From an uncultured Collinsella sp. (GTDB lineage: Bacteria > Actinomycetota > Coriobacteriia > Coriobacteriales > Coriobacteriaceae): 38,431 nucleotides of DNA. This document shows positions 33,243 to 38,431 of this stretch, piece after piece. The translations under genes were made by a program, and so were the position numbers. The notes below the pieces were generated by a model. It had not been told where the DNA came from. It ran no database searches and was given only the letters and a program-made list of their open reading frames with translations. Position 1 is the stretch's first letter. Every line of letters begins with the position of its first letter. The stretch lies in NCBI GenBank assembly GCA_902494345.1, contig CABUSV010000020.1:1-38431 (forward strand), in the 5' to 3' direction.

Positions 33243-33866
33243 TTAACTGTTCTTCATGACAATCGAATCCACAACATCGGCCACATTCTCGCAGCAGTCG
33301 GCGCAGTACTCCAGGAAGGCGTAGACGTCACGCCAAGCGATGACCTCGAGCGGATCCTTGCCGTTAACGTGCAGGTTGCGCATGGCGTTGATGTAGAGCT
33401 CGTCGGCCTCGGACTCGATGGTGTTGATCTGGATGACCAGCTCGCGCAGCGTTTTGGACTTGCGGTAGTTGGGAAGCTCGACCATCAGGTCTTTCATGGC
33501 GCGGCAGGCGTCAGTCACCTTGTGGGCGATGACGATGGCGTCGGGATGGATGCTCTGAATGTTGGTGAAGTAAACGCGCTGCACGACGCCCTCAATACGG
33601 TCGAGCACGGTGTCGAGCGCGCAGCTCATCAGATCCAGATCCTCGCGCTCGAGCGGGGTGATAAAGGCGGTGAGCAGGGCGTCTTCGAGCTCGTGGTGCT
33701 TCTTGTCTGCCGCATGCTCAATCGCATGCATCTTATTGAGCATGTCGTGAATCTGCGCGGGATCGAAGTTCTCAAAAATCTGGGTAAGCAGCTCGGCGGC
33801 CTGGACGGCGAGGTCGGCGCAGGCGACGTAGTTGTCAAAGTAGAACGAATCGGGTTTCTTAGCCAT
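33243..33866 (-). CDS. DUF47 family protein, PhoU-like partner of Pit
   Basis: The 207-residue, mainly helical protein has the DUF47 (PhoU-like) fold pattern: FYFDNYVACADLAVQAAELL at the start, EHAADKKHHELEDALLTAFITPLEREDL in the middle, and ESEADELYINAMRNL and CADCCENVADVVDSIVM at the end. Acidic residues in these helices probably bind metal, as in PhoU. It begins 67 nt after pit on the same strand, with GAAAGGA before ATG 33866. Such proteins are thought to control Pit transporters. Confidence 0.88.
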   Translation of the reverse strand: MAKKPDSFYFDNYVACADLAVQAAELLTQIFENFDPAQIHDMLNKMHAIEHAADKKHHELEDALLTAFITPLEREDLDLMSCALDTVLDRIEGVVQRVYFTNIQSIHPDAIVIAHKVTDACRAMKDLMVELPNYRKSKTLRELVIQINTIESEADELYINAMRNLHVNGKDPLEVIAWRDVYAFLEYCADCCENVADVVDSIVMKNS

Positions 33867-33933
33867 GGGTGGGTCCTTTCGAGGCGAAGACGGGTGGGCG
33901 AAGTGTTGCGGTCCAGATGGACGTTCGGTTTGA

Positions 33934-34983
33934 CTAGAGGAACATCATGAACAGCTTGGCCATGACAAAGCTGATGAGTCCGCAGGCGGGGAAGGTGAAG
34001 AACCAGGTGAACATCATGTCCTTGACGACGCCGAAGTTGATGGCCGAGAGGCGCTTGACGGCACCGACGCCCATGATGGCGCAGGTCTTGATGTGTGTGG
34101 AGGACACGGGGATGCCGGTAAGGGTGGCAAGCAGCAGGTTCGCGGCGCCCGCGAGGTCGGCGGAGAAGCCCTGATACTTCTCGAGCTTAACCATGCTCTG
34201 GCCGACGGACTTGATGATGCGCTCACCGCCCACGCTGGTGCCGATACCCATGGTGGCCGAGCACAGCAGCATAATCCAGATGGGGATGCCGGCATCGCCG
34301 ACGCTGGTCTGGCCGTTTGCGAAGGCCACGCCTAAAAAGAGCACGCCGATGAACTTCTGTCCATCCTGCGCGCCGTGCATAAAGCTCATGGCCGCAGCGC
34401 TCGCGATCTGAGCGTATTTAAAGAAGACATTGGCACGTCGCCTGTTGGCGGCGGCGAAAAGAATCGAGACGAGTTTGCACAGGACCCAGCCCATGACAAA
34501 GCCCAGGCCGATGGAGAGCGCCAGGCCGTAGATGACCTTCATCCACTCGTGGACGTTGACGCTGCTCGCGCCGCCGAGGGCGATAGCGGCACCGGTCAGG
34601 CCGGCGATAAGGCTGTGGCTTTGCGAGGTGGGGATGCCAAAACGCGACGCTGTGGCGCCGTAGACGACGATGGAGAACAGCGCCGCGCACAGGCAGGCGA
34701 GCGCCATGGTGCTGTTTCCGCCAAAATCGACGATATGTGAGATGGTGTTGGCGACGCTCGCATTAAAGTGCGTCATGATGAGCACGCCGAGGAAGTTGAA
34801 TGCGGCGCTCATGAGAATGGCGGCGCGGGCGGGCATGCAACGCGTAGTGACGCAGGTCGCGATGGCGTTGGGCGCGTCGGTCCATCCATTGACGAAGATG
34901 GCGCCCAACGCGAGGATCACGGTGACGGCAAGGACTGGGTTCGACACAATTTGGCCGAGGAAGGTTGAGAACGTTACGTCCAT
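33934..34983 (-). CDS. pit: Low-affinity inorganic phosphate transporter, PiT family
   Basis: The 349-residue membrane protein has about ten helices and the two inverted repeats of the PiT family: FVNGWTDAPNAIATCV near residue 30-45 and GVLFLGVAFANGQ plus GIPVSSTHIKTCAIMGVG in the second half. It moves phosphate (as metal-phosphate or with a cation) with low affinity. ATG 34983 (minus strand) has only a weak ribosome site. The leader has a strong ribosome site further up that serves a three-codon frame instead (35014-35046). It is probably co-transcribed with the DUF47 gene. Confidence 0.9.
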   Translation of the reverse strand: MDVTFSTFLGQIVSNPVLAVTVILALGAIFVNGWTDAPNAIATCVTTRCMPARAAILMSAAFNFLGVLIMTHFNASVANTISHIVDFGGNSTMALACLCAALFSIVVYGATASRFGIPTSQSHSLIAGLTGAAIALGGASSVNVHEWMKVIYGLALSIGLGFVMGWVLCKLVSILFAAANRRRANVFFKYAQIASAAAMSFMHGAQDGQKFIGVLFLGVAFANGQTSVGDAGIPIWIMLLCSATMGIGTSVGGERIIKSVGQSMVKLEKYQGFSADLAGAANLLLATLTGIPVSSTHIKTCAIMGVGAVKRLSAINFGVVKDMMFTWFFTFPACGLISFVMAKLFMMFL

Positions 34984-35013
34984 ATATGGGCTTTCTCGAA
35001 GTTTGCAGACACG

Positions 35014-35046
35014 TTACAAAAACATGATAAATCGTATCACCTCCTA
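35014..35046 (-). promoter_or_regulatory. pit leader with strong ribosome site and 3-codon frame
   Basis: On the minus strand TAGGAGGTGATA, a near-perfect ribosome site, lies at 35046-35035. It is followed 10 nt later by ATG TTT TTG TAA (35025-35014), in frame with pit but stopped. GTG within the site gives an 8-codon version. This could tune pit translation. Confidence 0.4.
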
Positions 35047-35195
35047 CGGGTTTCTTTGCCGAGTTCTGATGGGAGAAGTAATTTTTTGGCACTAAAATTG
35101 AATATTAGCCCTGTTGACCGTGGGTGTTCTTTTTGCTATCACGCCATGCGGACACGCGCGTTCGCTCCGACACTCCAAAACCACAGTCTGTTCGC

Positions 35196-35225
35196 TTTAC
35201 AACATGCAAACATGCGTTCGATAAT
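35196..35225 (+). promoter_or_regulatory. Promoter for a possibly leaderless gene
   Basis: TTTACA (35196-35201), an 18-nt spacer and GATAAT (35220-35225) are followed by ATG at 35233, which is just where transcription would begin. The spacer holds the direct repeat ACATGC at 35202 and 35210. Confidence 0.45.
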
Positions 35226-35232
35226 AGGAGAC

Positions 35233-35571
35233 ATGGAATATCGACAGACAGATGGCAAAACTCGGCGCGTGCACAAGCAGTATGTGGACGTCGTGGCTCG
35301 CATCCTCGCGGGCGGACAGGTCGTGCCGGTCACCGTCTGCTGGGTCGACGGTCGTTGCTTTACGATTGACGAGATTGTCTCGTCCACGGGCTTTGGCTTA
35401 ACGGTTCACGGTGTTCGTACGGCAACGTATAAGGTTCGTTTTGGCGGGCATGCGACCGAGTTGTATCTGGAGGACCAGGCGTGCGGACGGCCGGACGGCT
35501 CGCAGGCCCACGTGATGCGTTGGTGGGTCTGGGCATTCGACCGTACGCTCGAGGGCGAGCGCCGTAGATAA
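35233..35571 (+). CDS. Small hypothetical protein
   Basis: The 112-residue protein is soluble, with alternating beta-like stretches (VDVVARIL, VPVTVCWVDGRCFTIDEIV, ATYKVRFGGHATELYLED, RWWVWAFDR). It looks like a compact all-beta fold; the pattern loosely recalls DUF6504-type proteins, but I do not recognise it firmly. ATG 35233 has AGGAG only 2 nt upstream, and a promoter -10 lies 8 nt upstream, so leaderless translation is likely. The frame stays open further upstream (ATG 35212), which is less likely if the promoter is right. It diverges from pit. Confidence 0.6.
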   Translation: MEYRQTDGKTRRVHKQYVDVVARILAGGQVVPVTVCWVDGRCFTIDEIVSSTGFGLTVHGVRTATYKVRFGGHATELYLEDQACGRPDGSQAHVMRWWVWAFDRTLEGERRR

Positions 35572-35589
35572 GGACGCACGGCGTTCGGG

Positions 35590-35595
35590 TACAAT
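35590..35595 (+). promoter_or_regulatory. Possible -10 box for the BI-1 family gene
   Basis: TACAAT lies 61 nt before ATG 35656. No good -35 is seen. Confidence 0.3.
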
Positions 35596-35655
35596 GACAG
35601 GAATCTTGTCAGCTACTGCGCCGTTATTTGTGGCGCTTTTTGAAAGGACGAACCT

Positions 35656-36351
35656 ATGAACGATATCCAGGGCTATCAGAACGGCCCCGTCGAGAGCGGC
35701 GCAAGCCGCGCCAAGGAGATGTCGCCGCGCGCGTACAATCTCGCCATGTCTGCCCTGATCTTCTTGGGCTTTTGCGCCATGGGCGCCGGTGCCTACTTTA
35801 CGAGCACCATGTCGTTTGCGCGCATGATGATGAGCGGAGCCGCCTTGCCGCTGGTCTTTGGCTCGTTTATTTTGACCATCGTCGGCATGGTCATGATGTC
35901 GGCCGCCGCCAGCAAGCAGTCCGTTGGCCTGTCCCTTGCGGGCTACGTAATCTTTGCGAGCACCTTTGGCCTGACCGCGTCGTTTGGCCTTGCCAACTAC
36001 GACCTGCCCACCATCAACACTGCCTTTATCGCCACGGCCGCCATCACCTTTGTCTTTGGCGCCTTGGGCGTGACGTTCCCCAAGTTTTTCCAGCGCGTAT
36101 ATGGCATCGGTTTTGGCATTCTGCTCGCCACTATTCTGGTTGAGATCGTGCTGATGTTCATGGGCGTCTCGCAGACCATCACCGACCTGATCGTGATCGT
36201 GGTGTTCGCCGGCTTTATTGGCTACGACACCTATGTTGCCACGACAGTGCCGCCTACACTGCCCAACGCCGTGCTCATGGCGTCCAATCTGTTCGTGGAC
36301 ATTATCAACGTGTTCCTGCGCATCCTGAACATCCTTGGCCGTCGCGACTAG
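35656..36351 (+). CDS. Bax inhibitor-1 (BI-1/TMBIM) family membrane protein
   Basis: The 231-residue protein has seven expected membrane helices. The family end-signature is clear: GYDTY in the sixth-helix zone and NLFVDIINVFLRILNILGRRD at the C-terminus. The two Asp residues in these segments correspond to the pH/calcium-sensing pair of bacterial homologues. The first ~30 residues are hydrophilic. BI-1 relatives act as calcium leak channels or membrane-stress proteins; the bacterial role is not settled. ATG 35656 follows GAAAGGA. Own terminator downstream. Confidence 0.85.
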   Translation: MNDIQGYQNGPVESGASRAKEMSPRAYNLAMSALIFLGFCAMGAGAYFTSTMSFARMMMSGAALPLVFGSFILTIVGMVMMSAAASKQSVGLSLAGYVIFASTFGLTASFGLANYDLPTINTAFIATAAITFVFGALGVTFPKFFQRVYGIGFGILLATILVEIVLMFMGVSQTITDLIVIVVFAGFIGYDTYVATTVPPTLPNAVLMASNLFVDIINVFLRILNILGRRD

Positions 36352-36394
36352 TGGCGAATTGCGGCGGTGCTTGCCGTGCGTGTAAATCGATGCG

Positions 36395-36423
36395 AAAGGC
36401 GGTCCTTCGGGGCCGTCTTTTTT
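36395..36423 (+). terminator. Terminator after the BI-1 family gene
   Basis: AAAGGCGGTCC pairs with GGGCCGTCTTT (two G-U) around a TTCG tetraloop (36395-36420), and TTT follows. Confidence 0.92.
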
Positions 36424-36488
36424 GTACGCGGCGGGGTATCATGGATGGGAAAAGCCGATAGCGGCAGCGACAGGAAAGGTGGCCACGT

Positions 36489-37619
36489 ATGGCAGACGTC
36501 GACAACAGGAACCGTAACCGCAGGTCCAACCGAGCGGGTCAGCCCAATCCCAAGCGCGAGGCGCGTGCCAAGGCCGCCGAGCGCCATGTGGCGGCTGTGT
36601 CCGAGGCCTGTGCCAAGGACATCGAGCGTTCGCTTGCCGGCGTGCGCGAGTTCGATGGTATGCCTGCCGGTTTTGTCGCGGCGATGAAGGCTAAGGCCCA
36701 GAAGGCAGCGGCTGCTGAGGAGCAGGTTGCCGAGGAGTCTGAGGCCGCCGAGGTCGAGACCACTGAGGTTGCGTCCGCCGAGACCGAGGCCGTGGCCGAG
36801 CCTGCGCCCGCAGAGGAAGCCGCGGAGACCGAGCCCGCGCCTGCAGAGGAGCCCGCTCCGGTTCTGCCCGAGGTCACCGTGCTCGATGCCTCCGCCACGC
36901 GGGCCATCCTGGACAACGGTCGTGGCTATGCGCAGTTCTGCGACATGGCCGTGCTCGCCTTTGCCTCGTTCACCAACCCGGGCGGTGGCTATATTCAGGG
37001 TTATCTGGGCCAGGAGGCCACGCTGTGCGCCGATTCGTATCTGTACAACGTTCTCGATAAGCAGCGCAAATGGTACGGCGAGAACCGTCGCCGCAACATC
37101 AACTGCGAGCTTTACCGAAACCGTGCGCTGGTGGTGCCTGCGGTGCGCTTCGACCGCAACCACGTGCATGCATACGCCGACGTGATCGTGGCCGCCGCGC
37201 CCAACGTTAAGCGCGCCCGCCAGGAGTATCGCGTGAGCGACGATGCTCTGCTGGATGCCCTGCACGACCGCATTCGCTTTGTGCTTGCCATCTGCGACGA
37301 GCTGGGTCGCGAGAAGCTCGTACTGGGTGCTTGGGGCTGCGACAACAACGGCTTTGACGCAGAGGCCGTGGCCGAGCTCTTCCGCAAGGAGCTCGCGTCG
37401 GGCGACTTTAAGGTCAAGCAAGTCTTCTTTGCCGTGCCTTCTACGCGCTGGGATGAGGATTTTGCCAAGTTCGAGCACGTGCTGGCAAACTTCCCCGAGC
37501 GCAACGAGGAGTCCTATGCCCAGGTTGCCGCTCGCACTGCGGCAGCCCGCGCCGCCGAGCAGACCCAGGCTGCTACCGAGGATGATGAGGACGAGGACGA
37601 TTGGCGCAAGTACCTGTAA
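36489..37619 (+). CDS. PARG-like macrodomain protein (TIGR02452/DUF2263 type) with altered catalytic motif
   Basis: The 376-residue protein has a basic N-terminus, then a low-complexity Ala/Glu/Pro region (about residues 68-128 with repeated PAPAEE), then a microbial PARG-like domain from about 130 to 345. The ADP-ribose diphosphate loop is clear: FTNPGGGYIQGYLGQEA (GGG at 165-167). The canonical motif ends in QEE, the second Glu being the catalytic acid; here Q175-E176-A177 replaces it. LVLGAWGCDNNGF matches the later ADP-ribose loop. It may bind rather than hydrolyse ADP-ribose. The acidic tail (EDDEDEDDW) is likely disordered. ATG 36489 follows AGGAAAGGTGG. Confidence 0.8.
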   Translation: MADVDNRNRNRRSNRAGQPNPKREARAKAAERHVAAVSEACAKDIERSLAGVREFDGMPAGFVAAMKAKAQKAAAAEEQVAEESEAAEVETTEVASAETEAVAEPAPAEEAAETEPAPAEEPAPVLPEVTVLDASATRAILDNGRGYAQFCDMAVLAFASFTNPGGGYIQGYLGQEATLCADSYLYNVLDKQRKWYGENRRRNINCELYRNRALVVPAVRFDRNHVHAYADVIVAAAPNVKRARQEYRVSDDALLDALHDRIRFVLAICDELGREKLVLGAWGCDNNGFDAEAVAELFRKELASGDFKVKQVFFAVPSTRWDEDFAKFEHVLANFPERNEESYAQVAARTAAARAAEQTQAATEDDEDEDDWRKYL

Positions 37620-37644
37620 TCGGTACGTGCTGACAGATAGGTTG

Positions 37645-37678
37645 AGCCGGCGGGAGAGGCTGCTTCCGTCGGCTTTTT
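37645..37678 (+). terminator. Terminator after the PARG-like gene
   Basis: A 12-bp stem with two G-U pairs (37645-37656 with 37663-37674) and a 6-nt loop is followed by TTTT. Confidence 0.88.
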
Positions 37679-37697
37679 ACTGAGCGAGGGGCTTACG

Positions 37698-38357
37698 ATG
37701 AAAAACGTTCTATGCTTTGGCGACAGCAACACCTATGGTTACGATCCGGCGGGCATGCGCGACGGCACCGCGGTGCGCTATGCGCAGGATGTGCGCTGGT
37801 GCGGCGTGGCCCAACGTGACTTAGGCGAGGGCTGGCATGTAATTGAAGAAGGCCTCAACGGCCGCACGACGGTACGCGACGACATGTGCCATTTGGACAC
37901 CAATCTTAACGGCATCCGCGCACTTCCGATGCTGCTCGAGGCCCATAAGCCGCTGGATGCGATCGTTATTATGCTGGGAACTAACGATTGCAAGACGGTC
38001 TTTGGTGTGACGGCCTCCGATATTGCCCGTGGCACTATGGCGCTGATTCGCGCGGTGCGTGCATTTCCCTGGACCAATGCCGCACCCTGCCCACGTATTC
38101 TGCTGATGTCACCTATCAAGATCAAGCCGCAAATCGCCGATGTATATATGACCGATTTTGACGAGCATTCCGTAGAAGCCTCGGAACATTTTGGTGAGTA
38201 CTACGCGCATGTGGCTGAGCAGTTTGGCTGCGACTTTTTGAATGCCGCCGACTTTGCCGAGCCGGGCGATATCGACTATCTGCATATGATGCCCGAAAGC
38301 CATGAGAGCCTGGGTCACGCCGTGGCAGCCAAGCTCCAAGAGATGCTCGGTGAGTAG
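37698..38357 (+). CDS. SGNH/GDSL-family hydrolase
   Basis: The 219-residue protein has the SGNH esterase blocks: GDSNTYGY with nucleophile Ser10, the oxyanion Gly in GLNGRTT near residue 55, GTNDCK with the oxyanion Asn near 97, and DYLH with Asp193 and His196. No signal peptide is seen, so it acts in the cytoplasm. It could remove acetyl or acyl groups from sugars, lipids or other esters; the sequence does not say which. ATG 37698 follows GAGGGGC. Its neighbour, the PARG-like gene, has a separate terminator. Confidence 0.87.
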   Translation: MKNVLCFGDSNTYGYDPAGMRDGTAVRYAQDVRWCGVAQRDLGEGWHVIEEGLNGRTTVRDDMCHLDTNLNGIRALPMLLEAHKPLDAIVIMLGTNDCKTVFGVTASDIARGTMALIRAVRAFPWTNAAPCPRILLMSPIKIKPQIADVYMTDFDEHSVEASEHFGEYYAHVAEQFGCDFLNAADFAEPGDIDYLHMMPESHESLGHAVAAKLQEMLGE

Positions 38358-38363
38358 CGCGAC

Positions 38364-38408
38364 CCCAAACCACCGCAAAGGTGTCTGTCCCCTTTGCGGT
38401 GGTTTGGG
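38364..38408. repeat. 18-bp perfect inverted repeat after the hydrolase gene
   Basis: Arms 38364-38381 and 38391-38408 are exact complements around the 9-nt loop TGTCTGTCC. No T-run follows. It is the third long perfect hairpin at a gene end in this window. It may be a repeated intergenic element; I infer this only from the similar build. Confidence 0.7.
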
Positions 38409-38431
38409 CTGCGAATCTTAATACTGCCACA

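Overview
The window looks like chromosome from a GC-rich, Gram-positive member of the Coriobacteriia (Actinomycetota), most like Collinsella. That assignment is inferred from protein style, gene content and gene order, not from a database search. The genes supporting it include the arginine deiminase set, a DUF1846 protein, a dcw cluster without ftsA, sepF and divIVA. Nearly all genes are on the + strand, tightly packed, with clear Shine-Dalgarno (SD) sites and many hairpin-plus-T terminators. I see no tRNA, rRNA, CRISPR array, insertion sequence or prophage.

Layout. 1-2847: arginine catabolism (end of arcA, ornithine carbamoyltransferase, YfcC/DcuC-type carrier). 2848-3327: a 480-nt gene-free stretch full of RNA-like hairpins. 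3328-5404: DUF1846 protein and a small winged-helix protein. 5583-8188: pyrG and a XerC/D recombinase. 8189-8650: a gene-free control region with a 24-bp perfect inverted repeat, a G-rich tract, a strong sigma-A-type promoter and two matching palindromes. 8651-24141: the division and cell wall (dcw) cluster mraZ-rsmH-ftsL-like-ftsI/pbp-murF-mraY-murD-ftsW-murG-murC-murB-ftsQ-ftsZ. 24352-29588: pgeF (ylmD) overlapping pstS, then pstC-pstA-pstB-phoU. 29708-32267: yggS (ylmE)-sepF-yggT-divIVA. 32434-34983 (minus strand): nitroreductase, DUF47/PhoU-like protein and Pit phosphate transporter. 35233-38357: small unknown protein, BI-1 family membrane protein, PARG-like macrodomain protein and SGNH hydrolase. 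The window ends in an 18-bp perfect hairpin.

How the genes work together. The dcw cluster makes lipid II (murF, mraY, murD, murG, murC, murB) and the septal machine (FtsL-like, PBP, FtsW, FtsQ, FtsZ). ftsA and murE are absent from the cluster. SepF, YggT and DivIVA, encoded 6-8 kb downstream, probably provide FtsZ membrane anchoring and polar or septal organisation. The usual Gram-positive run ylmD-ylmE-sepF-ylmG-divIVA is split here by a complete phosphate ABC transporter operon, whose first gene overlaps ylmD/pgeF by 4 nt. A second phosphate system (Pit plus DUF47) lies nearby on the other strand.

Points most worth checking: yggT lacks any usual start codon, and its frame runs on directly from the sepF stop, with AUC placed 6 nt after a good SD; the pst operon inside the ylm cluster with phosphate-box-like repeats upstream; the paired palindromes and G-rich tract at the mraZ promoter; the structured gene-free RNA-like region at 2848-3126; and a PARG-like protein with Ala in place of the catalytic Glu. 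I did not find a clearly new multi-gene defence or metabolic system.
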